Origin: Myotis daubentonii
Lineage: Eukaryota; Chordata; Mammalia; Chiroptera; Vespertilionidae
NCBI RefSeq assembly: GCF_963259705.1
Contig: NC_081847.1
Span: 68,345,754 to 68,409,753 of the forward strand
Reading direction: 5' to 3'
Length of the DNA stretch: 64,000 nucleotides
Shown: positions 23,746 to 34,584 of the stretch, piece after piece
Numbering within the stretch: position 1 is the first letter of the stretch
Layout: every line of letters starts with the position of its first letter
Position numbers and translations under genes: made by a program
The notes under the pieces: generated by a model
The model's database searches: none
The model's input: only the letters and a program-made list of their open reading frames with translations
What the model was told of the DNA's origin: nothing

Positions 23746-23762
23746 CAGTAAAAAAAAAAAAA

Positions 23763-24430
23763 TGTGGAAAAGCCGCTGTAGAGAATTTTCACACCTTCCT
23801 TCTCCACAGCCAACAGGACCACCGCTTGCAGACTCCTGCGTCTGTCCCAGCTGTCACGGAGTCCTGGCCAAGGCATCCTGTCTGAGTCACCAGGGCCAGG
23901 ACAAGTTCCCTCTCTGCAGGCCACAAAGAGGGACTTGTGTGTTTTCAGGCTGCAGATGCTTGCGTGAAAAATACAGCAGGCATCACCTCTCCACCCGCCC
24001 CCCTCGCCCAAGTACTAAATATAATGGCACCAAAGTGCACCCCACCGCCCCTCCCCTGATTTTAGAGGCAGAAATAATGACACAAAGGGGCATTGACTCC
24101 TTCGCATTTTTGTAGTCAGTCATGTCTGGGAAACCCAGGAATTGCAATAACCACCTTAGAAACCCCACTGAAGTAAATGTGGGAGGGAGAAGCGATGTTA
24201 AGCAGAATTGAAACGTTTGGAACGTCCCTGCAAAGTCAGTGATGATAGTACAGATAAGGCCACTAAATGTGCATGATTAGCAAATCCAGGTGGAATGGAG
24301 AAGGTGAACGGCGTCAGCATCTCCGGCTAAGAGGGCAGCTGTCAGGATGAGAGCCTTGAACTGAGGAAGCAGGAGGAGTGGACAAGCCAGAAGGGGCAGG
24401 AGCCCTCGGAGCTGCGTATGGTCCCCGATG
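23763..24430. other. Unique sequence
   Basis: No gene or recognised repeat. Confidence 0.4.
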
Positions 24431-24438
24431 GGCTAGAC

Positions 24439-24577
24439 CAGGGGTGGGCAAACTTTTTGACTCGAGGGCCACAATGGGTTCTTAAACTGGACCGGAGGGC
24501 CGGAACAAAAGCATGGATGGAGTGTTTGTGTGAACTAATATAAATTCAAAGTAAACATCATTACATAAAAGGGTACG

Positions 24578-24608
<31 letters not shown>

Positions 24609-24668
24609 AGTTTTATTCATTTCAAACGGGCCGGATACGGCCCGCGGGCCGTAGTTTGCCCACGGCTG
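24439..24668 (+). mobile_element. Short non-autonomous hAT element with 8-bp target duplication
   Basis: Terminal inverted repeats CAGGGGTGGGCAAAC and, reversed from the right end, CAGCCGTGGGCAAAC (13 of 15 match). Flanked by GGCTAGAC (24431-24438) and GGCTAGCC (24669-24676), a 7 of 8 match with a central TA. Internal 28-T run at 24581-24608. At 230 bp it cannot encode a transposase, so it depended on one supplied in trans. Orientation arbitrary. Confidence 0.9.
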
Positions 24669-24676
24669 GGCTAGCC

Positions 24677-24889
24677 TCAGGCATTGAGTGGTCCTGCACC
24701 CAGAAACAGCCAGGGGGGGGGAGAGTGGGGAGGGGTCCGAGCTAGAAATAAGGCTCTGCTAGCATCAGGTGGGTCTACTCAGGTGAGTGGTAGGAGGCAT
24801 CTGGGGCTAGGACCATGCTTCCGTAATAACCTGGCAGTTAGTTTGTGGCTGTGTCTGTATGGTGACATGATCTTCGAGCAGGTGACTCC
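24677..24889. other. Unique sequence
   Basis: Nothing recognised. Confidence 0.4.
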
Positions 24890-25035
24890 ATTCCTTCACT
24901 CATTTCCTCACCAATGTCCCCTGAGTTTCTATAGTGTCAGTGCCTTTCCAGGTATCGGGGACTCACAGGTCCCGCCTCCATGCAGCTTTCATTCTGGTGC
25001 AGGGAGGCAGACAGACATCTACTGGTATTATTCTC
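24890..25035 (-). repeat. LINE-2 terminus, antisense
   Basis: 'ccattccttcactcatttcc', 'gtgtcagtgcctttccaggt' and 'atgcagctttcattctggtg' follow the reversed L2 end. Confidence 0.6.
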
Positions 25036-25784
25036 CTTGTATGTGGCCGAGCCTGCCTCTTTACTCAAACCAACCTCACATCTGCTCTGCCTCTGGCTCC
25101 AGGGAAGTCACACCCCCAGGCCGACACACTCAGACATTTATGTGAAAGGGAATTACATCCTGTGTGATTCCAATCCCCTCCACCACAGGTTGTTTCTTTG
25201 GTGCCGTGGGGTATTTTTCAGCATCAGAAGGAAAAAGGAGAAAATCTAAAGAGACCACCCCCAAGTCTAAAATCCTGTTAAACTTCAAACAAAACAAACC
25301 CATTAGGGCTTGACGGGGAATAAGCTTGTAAAATGCTGTGAGATGCTGTGGGTTCCTTTGCACTCCTGAGTCCTTCCATCTGGACAGCAGGCGACAGGGA
25401 AGGGTTCCTAGTTTCCAGGTCTTCTGGTTGGGCCACTTGGAACGTAAGGGGCCGTTCTTTAATCATTGGATTCCGTCCTTATTTTAAGGTTCCTTACATA
25501 ATAAAATCGACCATTTCTTAAATAGCCCTGGCCCAGTGAAAAGAAAGGGGCAGGAATGATTGCCTTGGGTATGTAGTGAAGCTGGAAAGAAGGCTTGGAA
25601 ATATTTTATTTGCTGCTGTTTGAAGTGAGCGTCCTGACAAAGTAGGGGCTTGCCATCAGGAGGTGGGGGAGGGAAGATCTTCATCTGCAGCATGTTTCCG
25701 AAACAAAGCAGAGTTCTGGTCTAAAGCACTTTCCTGAAGGGCAATGCAAGATCCAGAGTACAATTGCTGTGAAATAATCCAAAA
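25036..25784. other. Unique sequence
   Basis: No gene or clear repeat seen. Confidence 0.4.
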
Positions 25785-26185
25785 TAATCCAAAGATGCAA
25801 AAATTCAAAAGCTTGCAACAGCTCAAATGTCCTCCAGTGGGTGAGTGGGTAAATAAACCACACAGTGGGACGTTATGCAGCTATAAAAAGGAAGGAGCTA
25901 TTGATACAGGCAACAAGTTGGATGCAGGTCAAAGGCATTGTGCTGGTGACAGAACCAGTGCCCCAAAAGTTACATACTTTATGATGGTCCCATTTATTTG
26001 ACATTCCCAGAAAGATGAAATGATAATGATACCTGTCAGGGGTTTATTAAAGGTATAGCTTGAGGAAATACTTGGGCGATGATGGAACTTTCTGGATCCT
26101 GACTGTGGTGGTGGTTGCATAAATCTCTTCATGTGTTAAAATTTATAGAAATGCACACATTGAAACTATATATCAATTTTCCTGG
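25785..26185 (+). repeat. Old L1 3' end, sense
   Basis: 'gctcaaatgtcctccagtgg', 'gcagctataaaaaggaagga', 'cctgactgtggtggtggttg' and 'cattgaaactatatatcaat' occur in the order of an L1M-class 3' untranslated end. Confidence 0.7.
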
Positions 26186-26249
26186 ATGATAGTTTTTAAA
26201 AATTATGTTTTCAATGTCCAGGAGTGAAATTTGAATTCACAGAGGTGTA

Positions 26250-26610
26250 TCGCCCATGCTTTAGTCCCATATGCTGTGCCTGTGGCCTCTCCATGCTCCC
26301 CTCAGAGCACCTGACTTCATAGGTTTCCCCTCCCCACAACCACCACTGCACTTAGCCAGGCTGGCCTGTTCTTCCTCCAACAGGTAAAACCTGCTCCCTG
26401 TTCAATCCTTTCTACTTGCTGGTCCTTCCTCTGGGATGCTCTTCGCTCAGACAGTCCTGGTTTGCTCGGGACTCACTGCTTTGAACCATCACATCACCAG
26501 CACCAATGAGCTCCTGGCATTGGAGAGGCTAACTCCACAGGCCCGATACCAGTCTGCATCTACAACTCGATCCTTTCCTCCAGTGTGGTACTGCCTGAGC
26601 ATTCGCTTGT
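26250..26610 (+). repeat. LINE-2 fragment, sense
   Basis: 'cttagccaggctggcctgtt', 'cttgctggtccttcctctgg' and 'gatgctcttcgctcagacag' follow the L2 order. Confidence 0.5.
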
Positions 26611-27219
26611 TGAATATGCATTATTTTACTGAAAATGACTACATAAGTTACTTTTCTTATATTTTTCTTTATATTATAGTTAGCACATTAAATTTTAAAA
26701 GATATGTAGGAAAAAAGAAAATAATGAACAAAAAAGAGAAATAAAGAAAGAGAAAATAAAAAGATATGTAGGTAGGTTATATTACCTGTGAATTTCATTG
26801 CAAGGTAGTAAAGTGGAAATTAGCCAATATTTGTTTTTAAAAAGGTGGACTTGGGTCTGAGAGAACCACCTTTCTAAGAAGCAGCACCTTCTCTTTCCCC
26901 AGGGAACCTGCTGCCTCATTTAGAGACACTTTGGAGCTTTTCTGTTAAACGGAGTTACGATAAAAGAGAACTTTTTTCTTTCCTTCTTACCCATAAGGTC
27001 TCCTTTGCCAAGATCTCTCTTAACGACCCTGCTGGAGACCGAAGTAATTTTACACGTATATCCCTGGCCGTGTAAGTTCTCCTGGAACCAGTTCTACCAG
27101 GACAAGTATGGCTGTCTGGCTCCGGTTTCCTGCAGACAGCCTACGCTTCTGCCAAATTTAGGCCACTGCCTGGTGGGCAAATAATTTGTCCGTCCATAGG
27201 AGACAGATCAATAATCAAC
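26611..27219. other. AT-rich then unique sequence
   Basis: An A-rich tract at 26690-26770 ends in repeated 'aagatatgtagg' (26699 and 26761 regions). No gene seen. Confidence 0.4.
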
Positions 27220-27560
27220 AAACACATTAAAAAAAAAACAACCCACAAAACAAAAGCAGAAAGCTTAGTCATGCAAATGAAGGTGGAGGAGAGAGGGTAA
27301 AGAAAGGCCCTCATTCACATTCTGCAACTTCAGCAGGGCCCTGGCCCATTGGCCAATTTCTATTAAAGCTCTCGGCCCAGAACAGCAAACACCCTGGCAC
27401 ATTAATGCACATTAATAACGGATTGTCCCAGCCGGATAAACACCATCCGTTCCCAGGACACCGAAGAAGCAGAAAATTAACCAGGGGTTAACTGTGTCAT
27501 TAGCTGCGGCACAATATGGGTCCTTCTAGATGTAATTCAGTCCCTTCAGCTGGAGGCTCC
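27220..27560. promoter_or_regulatory. Strongest candidate enhancer in the window
   Basis: Combines a perfect octamer ATGCAAAT (27271-27278), the palindrome ATTGGCCAAT (27348-27357), a perfect 10-bp direct repeat GCACATTAAT twice in a row (27397-27416), and further 'gaaaattaacc' and 'ctgtgtcattagctg' motifs. Such ordered homeodomain and POU sites are typical of developmental enhancers. The target gene is not in this window. No conservation data. Confidence 0.35.
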
Positions 27561-28075
27561 TGATACAGCCACTGTTCTCACAGCGGGGCAGTGACTGAGC
27601 AGCAAGCGGAGGTCTCCTGGATACCAGGATGGAGCCATCATTATGATTCATGGCACCTCTGACATCATTGGATGTTTTTGTGATGCAAAGTTACATGTTG
27701 TCTAAACACTGGTGAATAGAGTGGCCCTTCCTATCCCTGGATTTCACATCACCAGCAGATGAAAATATTTGGGGGGGGGGGGGAAATCCCAGAAAGTTCC
27801 AAACAGCAAAACTTGGATTTGCTACACACAGAGCACTAGGCTGAGTCCACTTGAATGAAGTGAATATAGACACTCCCTGCAGTAGCCTCTATGCAAATGT
27901 AGATTATATGCAAACACTACACCACTGAATTCAAGGGACTTGAGGCCCAGGATACCTAGGACTAATTGTACGTGTGTCCTGTCGCTGTTAAGTGTTTGCC
28001 CGCAAAAGGGAACGCCCAGATACACATGCACACAGGACTAGTGAGCAACTGGGTAAAATGCCTTCCTTTCCTGTA
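27561..28075. other. Unique sequence with a G13 tract
   Basis: Thirteen consecutive G at 27771-27783. No gene recognised. Confidence 0.45.
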
Positions 28076-28155
28076 AGTAGTAGTTAGATCACTTTCCCCA
28101 AAGAGTGTCAGGCACTTGGTAGCAGCTCAGTAAGTATCTGCCGAATGAGAGGAGA
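28076..28155 (+). repeat. LINE-2 3' terminus scrap
   Basis: 'gtgtcaggcacttggtagca' then 'gctcagtaagtatctgccga' matches the last bases of L2. Confidence 0.5.
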
Positions 28156-28639
28156 CGGAAGTAGTTCAGAGAGATGATATTAAGGGAACCATATAAAGTA
28201 CTCACTTGTGACCATTCTGACCTTTGAAATGGATTTAATGTAAGTGAAACCCAGAGCATAGAACCTGGCCTCCGGGAGGCTCTGCGGAATGTTAAGACTC
28301 CTGCTTCTCACTTTTCACTTGACTGTGAAGGGACCAGGGGCCTCCGATTGGCTTTGAAATACACTGGCCTCCTGAGAGCTGTTAAGATCTGACATCTTTT
28401 TCCCAACAAAGTGGTGAGAAGACATGCGAGCTGTTTGCAGAAGTGGCTTTGGGATTGAAACACCTGGGTGGTGTCACCCCTCTTGGCCTGCTCTGTGGTC
28501 AGGAGGATGACAACAGTCCCATGGCAGTGGGGGGTGGGGGTGGGCATGAGAGAAGGGCAGGGGATCAGGAGGCAAAGAGAATGAGGAGGAGGGCTATTTC
28601 CCTATCAGGAGGAGGTGGGTCTTCCAGTCCCGCTTGTCT
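28156..28639. other. Unique sequence
   Basis: No gene recognised. G-rich block at 28527-28545. Confidence 0.4.
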
Positions 28640-28975
28640 GATCTGAGTCAGTCCCGGGACTTTTGCTGGAATAGTGGGAAGAGGCTGTTCTTTCTCGCAT
28701 CCTAGCTGGGCCGGTGGGATGGGAGTCTGGAGCACTGTGGCATCTTTGCCCCCTCATAAGAAATGTGTGACCGAGAACAGAGCTGATCCAGGAGGAAGCT
28801 GGCCTGAGCATGGGAGCGCTTCCTTCCTGACGATGTCATTCTCCCCGGGATCCAGTGGGCCCGTGGCCAGGTAGTGCTGGACTGTTGAGTTTCCGCAGTA
28901 AATATATTCCTCTTTTGGCTCATTTCAGTTTGAGTTGTGTTCTGTCCTCAGTGATCAAGAGTCCTCAATGACACT
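28640..28975 (+). mobile_element. MaLR-type LTR fossil (MLT1-like)
   Basis: 'gggacttttgctggaatagt', 'atgtgtgaccgagaacagag', 'ggctcatttcagtttgagtt' and 'agagtcctcaatgaca' are in LTR order, with the terminal CA-type end near 28972. Confidence 0.5.
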
Positions 28976-29294
28976 CCAGTCCCCCTTTTAGTCTTAGCGA
29001 CTTCCAGATATTTTGGGAACTCTTATTAGGAAGCCCAGACTTCCAGGAGGGAATTCATATTTGTCCTGTATTCTTGGGAAATCTTGGATACTAGACCAAG
29101 ATGGCCTTGGATGCTCTAATCAACTTGAGACCTGGTGCCAATCCCTGTGGGCACCTGAACTAAAGGTGAACGAGGTGCCTGCCCTGGCAGGAGGTTGACA
29201 GGGGTGAGAGATGAGAGCTTGGCCAGGTCAGGCAGAGGCAGAGAGGAAATGAGATCCGGACAAATGGCTATGAATGACACTGAGCATGGAGTCC

Positions 29295-29515
29295 TGTGTG
29301 TCCTCCATGGCAGCCACTGGCCACCTGTGGCTATTTAAGTTATATTTATTAAAACTAAGTAAAATAAAAAATTCAGCTCCTAAGTCATACCAGCCAAATG
29401 TCAAGTGCCCTATTATGCTGCGTAGCTCATGGTTACCATATTGGACAGCATGGATAAGGAACAGTTCATCATCACAGTATGTTTTCTTGGACAATACTGA
29501 CCAGACATTTGAGGC
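29295..29515. repeat. Ancient DNA-transposon-like repeat fragment
   Basis: 'gccactggccacctgtggct', 'aagtgccctattatgctg' and 'ggttaccatattggacagca' match the same family as 22995-23290. Confidence 0.5.
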
Positions 29516-29577
29516 TTTGAGTTCAATAAGTCATCAGGTTGGAAGGAGGCACTAGGTGAGAAAGAAATCCTATATAA

Positions 29578-29979
29578 TAAAGAGGTAATATGCAAATTGA
29601 CCCTCACACGATGGCTGCCTATGACCATGCCGGCAGGGAGGTTAGTGAGGGACGACCAAACGACTGAACAAGCAGGCTGCGTGGGGCAACCAGGCTGGCA
29701 GGGGGGGGACAGTTGAGGGTGATAAGGCTGGCAGGGGGGCAGTGAGGGGCGACTAGGTTGGCAGGGGGGGGGGCGGAATTGTGGGGCAACCAGGCAGGCA
29801 GGCAGGTGAGCCATTAGGAGCCAGCAGTCCAGAATTGTGAGAGGGATGTCCGACTACTGGTTTAGGCCCGATCCCCAGGACATCCCTCAAGGGGTCTCGG
29901 ATTGGAGAGGGTGCAGGCTGGGCTGAGGGGACCCCCCGCCCCCCCCCCCATGCATGAATTTTGTGCACTGGGCCTCTAG
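29578..29979 (+). mobile_element. HeliBat-type non-autonomous Helitron
   Basis: Starts TCCTATATAATAAAGAGG and ends GGGCCTCTAG, with A immediately before (29577) and T immediately after (29980), the A/T insertion rule of Helitrons, and no target duplication. A subterminal hairpin, TGCATGAATTTTGTGCA (29950-29966), precedes the CTAG end. The interior holds several degenerate G-rich units ('gaccaggctggcaggggg'-like). At 402 bp it cannot encode a Rep/helicase. Helitrons of this kind are abundant among mammals only in vesper bats. Confidence 0.92.
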
Positions 29980-30024
29980 TAGTAAATAAAAAATAGAACT
30001 TTGTCACAGAGGTCCCCCCTCACT

Positions 30025-30330
30025 CATTCATCCACTCATCTAATTCATTTACGTTTATTGAGCTGCTTCTAGGTACCGAACAATGTTATGGACTTCAGGG
30101 AAACAAGAGAATTAGACAGACACAGTCCCCTCAGGGAGCTCATGTTCTAGTCTGGGGACACATACAGTAGACAAGGAGGTAAATAAACCAACAAATGACA
30201 ATTTCAGAAAATAACAAATGCCACAAGCACAGCAGAGGAGGTGATAGAACAGACACACAGTGCCTGCAGGGGGAGGGCCCGGCCTTAGGGAAGCATCATC
30301 TCTGGGAGCCCAGGTGACAGGGCTTGGAAT
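30025..30330 (-). repeat. LINE-2 terminus, antisense
   Basis: 'catttacgtttattgagctg', 'gggagctcatgttctagtct' and 'gacaaggaggtaaataaacc' follow the reversed L2 3' end. Confidence 0.7.
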
Positions 30331-31481
30331 CATGTCAGGTGGCCCAGAGAGAGAAGTAGGTGTGGCCTCCAGAGACCACTTCCTGATTGTCTGGGGAAGC
30401 CCTGGTGCAAAGGAAGCACTGAGTTCTAGGAATTAGAACGTGGGCCCAACCCCAGGGCCTGGGGGTGAGCAGGGGTCCCTAGAAAACAGAGAGGGTGGGA
30501 AATGCAGAAGAGGCCACAGGCCCGAGTGGACCTGATCCTGTGGACAGAAGCACAAGAGCTGCTGGGAATGAGCTCTCTAACCAGCCTTGCCCGGACCCGA
30601 CACTTGCAGTTTTGGGGGTAGTTCCTCGAGTTTATGTTGGAGGCATCAGTATCTCTCCCATTGGAGCCTCCAGGAGTGGACATTCTCTGGGTGCTCAGGG
30701 CATTTCACTCCGTCAAGAGGCAGTGGGCTTCAGTTCAGCAAAGAGACACCCGAGATCCCTGCTTCCTGGAGCTCTGCACCCTCGTTGCTGCCTGTTGGAT
30801 GCCCAAAATGAAGTCGCAGGAGGCCAGGGCCTTTGGGGGGAGCACAGTGGCCTCTGGGGCAGGGGCAGAGCCCTGCTGGAGGGCCTGGATGCTATGATGC
30901 AGGAAAGGGCCTTGGAGCAGCTGTCACAGCAGAGCTTGCCTTCCAGGCAGGTTTGTTTTCTTTGAACAAAACCTCAAACGAAGGTGCTGCGAGTCCCCCG
31001 CAGTAAGAACGTCCCACTGCTGCACACACAGGGTGTAATCATGTCATTTCGGTTTTAAGAGAGACCAGCGTGTTCTCCTGGCAGGAAGTGAGCACAGCTG
31101 ACCCCATAAGGGTTCCTGACAGGTCACTGAATTCAGCCAAAGAAAACGACCCCCATGTTGGCGGGCGAGGCCCACACAGGAGGACCACGAGGGAAAACCT
31201 CAGCAGGTGTGAATGTTCTCTTGGTTTCTGGGCAGGTTGAGGTTTCCCAAGGGAACTTTCTGCCCCCAAACTAAACCTTCTCATGAGGGATTCTCTCAGT
31301 GACCAGGGACAGAGACCTGACTCAGGTGGCTCAGGCCAAGGGCAATAATAGGCTACGTAATGTCACCAAGGGGCAGGCTGGCTCCTTCTGCCCCTCTACC
31401 TCCATCGTAGGCTGGGCCTAGGCTCTCACGGTGCCCTGCAGCTGCAGATGCTGTTCCCCAGCCCGTATCTGTCCCCTGCCA
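30331..31481. other. Unique sequence, no gene recognised
   Basis: A 156-codon frame (30495-30965) and several overlapping ones show no recognisable protein features. Confidence 0.45.
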
Positions 31482-31556
31482 GGGAGGAGGAGGAGGGGGA
31501 GGAGGAGGAGGAGGAGGAGGAGGAGGAGGAGGAGGAGGAGGAGGAGGAGGAAGAGG
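31482..31556 (+). repeat. (GGA)n microsatellite
   Basis: About 75 bp of GGA units with small interruptions. Pure purine on the plus strand. It produces runs of Ser or Arg in overlapping frames. Confidence 0.97.
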
Positions 31557-32509
31557 CTAATAAGAGAACAGCACTTTCCCAGAATCCCCAGCAGCCATCT
31601 GCTTCCATCCTATGGCTATAACGGTGTTACACGGGCACAGGCTCAGGAAGCTGGACAAGGTTTAGGGAGCCAGTGATATTCAGGTCCTGTTAGTGAGAAA
31701 GAAGTGCATGTCCTGGATAGAGAGAGGGTGGTGTCTGTCAGTCCACATGAACTGGCTAAACAGATGTGTGTATCTGTGCAGAGGACACGTGGAGCTGTTT
31801 TCAATCAAAGAGACATAATTCACATCTTCACAAACACAGATTCCTGCTTTTGAGTAATGAAGGCGACAAACCACATGATCCCGCCTGCAAATATTCCTCC
31901 TGGACGCTGAGTTACTCCAGTGAACCGTCATGTGGTCCAAATCCAACAGAAACTTTCCAAATACCCACCTCCTTGGGGTGCACAGGTCACCCTAACACCA
32001 GTCACCTCCGCAGGCGAGGCCTCCGCTGTCCTCCATCTGCACATAAGCTGCACAAAATCTCACTGGCCAGGACGCCTGGGATGGTCTCCAACAGCTCCAG
32101 CCTGGACGTGGTCCCAGAGATAAATCAGAGCTCTTTAAAAAGCCACGGTGGCCCATTATTTCTGCTTGAAAATACCCCTGGATCTTCACTAAAGAGCAGG
32201 TGACAGGTACAGGCTGTGTGCTCAGCTCTGCATAAAATTGCCATCAGTGGGTCCACTTCTGTAATGAGCAAGCTGGTAGCTTCAGTTGGAGTGAAATAAA
32301 ATTCCTTGCCCGGCATCCGGACCCTGGCTGAAGGCTTCAGAGAGACCCGTCAGCAGCAGAAGTGGGAATGTCTACAGTTGAGGGCTGGTGCCCATGTGAA
32401 GTGCCCTGTTCATGCCCGATTAATATGGGGATGAGCCAGAAGGACGGGTCGGTGATTTGCAATATTCTGCAGTACTTCTCAAGTAAACAGCACCCTGAAA
32501 CAATAAGCT
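31557..32509. other. Unique sequence
   Basis: No gene or repeat recognised. The frame 31766-32203 (145 codons) has no known features. Confidence 0.4.
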
Positions 32510-32975
32510 GAGCACAACTGAACAATTATTATGGATGTTCAACCATCCTATATAATAGCCGGGAGTTCGACCAGGGTGCGGGGCTGGCCGGCCAACCAGC
32601 CTCGGCCCCTCCCCCAGACTGGTGCAGCCTGATTGGCCGGATCAGGGCAGGCCAGCTGGACCCCACCCATGCATGCATTTGTGCACCAGGTCTCTAGTAG
32701 AATATAATGAACCACTATAAACCCATCACTCAGATTCAATAACTATGAGGATTTGCCCCACTCTCTGCAGCTCGCCCCCCTTTCTGCCAACATGTTGTAA
32801 AGCAAATGGATGTTGGCTAGCAGAGCTGCAGTACCCTCACCACTCGAATGGTCAGATGGCCCCATTGTCTCACAGTGACTTTTGCTCATTGCTTTTCCAG
32901 AATTAGATGCAAACAGGGGCCACTGGCCTTCCGTGGGTCAGTCTCTAGAGTCTCTTGTGGAGTGCGATCCACTCC
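32510..32975. repeat. Old L1 3'-region fragment split by a Helitron
   Basis: After the Helitron, 'ataaacccatcactcagatt', 'ataactatgaggatttgccc' and 'gcaaacaggggccactggcc' follow the same old L1 region seen at 22510-22990. The segment before the Helitron ('gaacaattattatggatg') probably belongs to it too. Confidence 0.45.
32546..32697 (+). mobile_element. Very short HeliBat-type Helitron
   Basis: Begins TCCTATATAATAGCCGGGAG after A32545 and ends CAGGTCTCTAG before T32698. Subterminal hairpin TGCATGCATTTGTGCA (32670-32685). Only 152 bp, little more than the two recognition ends, so it probably arose by internal deletion. The 5' and 3' termini are clearly related to those of 29578-29979, but the interior differs. 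Confidence 0.88.
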
Positions 32976-34315
32976 CTTCATCGTCCTTTTCATGTCATTG
33001 CTGTTGAATTCCCTGGTCAGTGGCCCTGCGGGTGCCCCACCCCCTGGATATGTCAGTCTGGGCCTTGTGGTGTCCCATGTTCATCCCCTCCACCTGGAAG
33101 GTGAAGCCCTGAGCCACCTGGGAAGGGGCGGAGGTTCAGTTCAGTACAGCCTGGAGGTTGGGACTCTGAGGAACCAGCTGAAAGCAATTGCTTTAGGAAG
33201 TGACTGCGTGTGTGAGAACCTTTCCTGGATCGCTATGGAACCGGCACAGCCAGTGTTTGCTCCTGAGCACCACTGCCTCGCTCCACATCAGCTCTGCTCC
33301 AGGGGAGTCGCTTAACTAGCTGCCCTGCCTCTCCCAGGTGAGATGTGAATTAGAGCCCAGGTCAGATACCACAGCCACAAGCGCACACAGAGAAGAATTG
33401 CTGTTGTCCCTGGAATCCCTGAGGCAGGCCACCAGGGAGTCAGTCATCTCAGAGTAGGGGGCCTTTTCCCCTTCTTTCCCTGCTGTGAGCTCGGACCTGG
33501 ATCTCTGCGCAGAGCAGGTCTCAGCAGTCCTCTGTGAGTCCATGAATGAGCCCGCCTGTCCCAACCACAGGAGAAAGTGAGCAGGAGGTGACTGTGGTGG
33601 AAATGCAGAAACACAAGCCTGGACTGGTTTCACTTGCTTAGAGAGCAAAGGTTGAAATGCTCTCTGCTTTGGAAAACTGTTTGGCAGGTTCTGCCATAAC
33701 TTAACATATGTGTGCCAGGTCAGAGTGTGGCCAGTGTTTAGGGAGTGTGACCAGGACAGGGATGTAACCAGGCTGGAGACAGTGCCATACTATTAGTCTG
33801 GTCATGACAGGGGCGGGGCCAGGCTGGAGGAGGGGCCAGCAGGGTGGTGGTGGCCCAGGGCTAGACTGGAGGTGTGGCCTGGCTAGAGATGGGGGTCAGT
33901 TTAGGAGATGGGACATGGCAGGGACAGAGTTTGCTATAGGCTGGTGAAGGCTCTCCCCCAGGTATCTCACCTTCCCACCACTGATATTTCACCCCTACCT
34001 TTCCCACTGTTTCTGCTAAAGTTTTTCATTATAGTCTTAACCATAGCATCAACACAATCCCTTAAAAAACACTATGGAAAAAGGCCCTGCTTGGGAGGAA
34101 TCTGCTCTTAACCTTTGTTGCTTTTTAGATTGTGAGAAATTTCTGGAATGGAGTAATTTAGCTCAATGCTTCTTTAGTGTTGAAAAGGGCCAGTGCTGAG
34201 TTGATACGGCTACAGTGCATCCCCCCTAACAGAAAAGGGTAACACAGTTCGGCCATGGGACCATCGAGGTCTTTAGGTCCAGCACCTTTCAAATGTTTGT
34301 AAAATGACACCCAAT
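32976..34315. other. Unique sequence, no gene seen
   Basis: Includes a stretch at 33710-33920 with loosely repeated 'gtggccaggctggag'-like words. Frames 32848-33315 and 33316-33648 show no recognisable protein. Confidence 0.4.
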
Positions 34316-34331
34316 AAAGAAATACATTTTA

Positions 34332-34568
34332 GCCCTAACTGGTTTGGCTCGGTGGATAGAGTGTCGGCCTGCGGACTCAAGGGTCCCAGGTTCGATTCCG
34401 GTCAAGGGCATGTACCTTGGTTGCAGGCACATCCCCAGTAGGGAGTGTGCAGGAGGCAGCTGATCGATGCTTCTCTCTCATTGATGTTTCTAACTCTCTA
34501 TCCCTCTCCCTTCCTCTCTGTAAAAAATCAATAAAATATATTTAAAAAACAAAAAACTTAGAAAAAAG
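34332..34568 (+). mobile_element. Ves-type SINE, complete, with 16-bp target duplication
   Basis: Pol III A box TGGCTCGGTGG (34345-34355) and B box GGTTCGATTCC (34389-34399) lie in the tRNA-like head, followed by the Ves body ('ggaggcagctgatcgatgct') and 'aaaaaatcaataaaatatat' tail. Perfect target duplications AAAGAAATACATTTTA at 34316-34331 and 34569-34584. The head is tRNA-related but degenerate, so this is not a tRNA gene. Confidence 0.95.
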
Positions 34569-34584
34569 AAAGAAATACATTTTA

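Noticed and set aside
23750..23762. Poly-A tail of a processed pseudogene
   Set aside because: The sequence before it is a MaLR-like LTR fossil, and no coding similarity or target duplication was seen.
31426..31676. Poly-Ser and poly-Arg frames
   Set aside because: Translation of the (GGA)n microsatellite.
34345..34399. tRNA gene
   Set aside because: A and B boxes belong to the tRNA-like head of a Ves SINE; no cloverleaf, and the body and target duplications show a retroposon.
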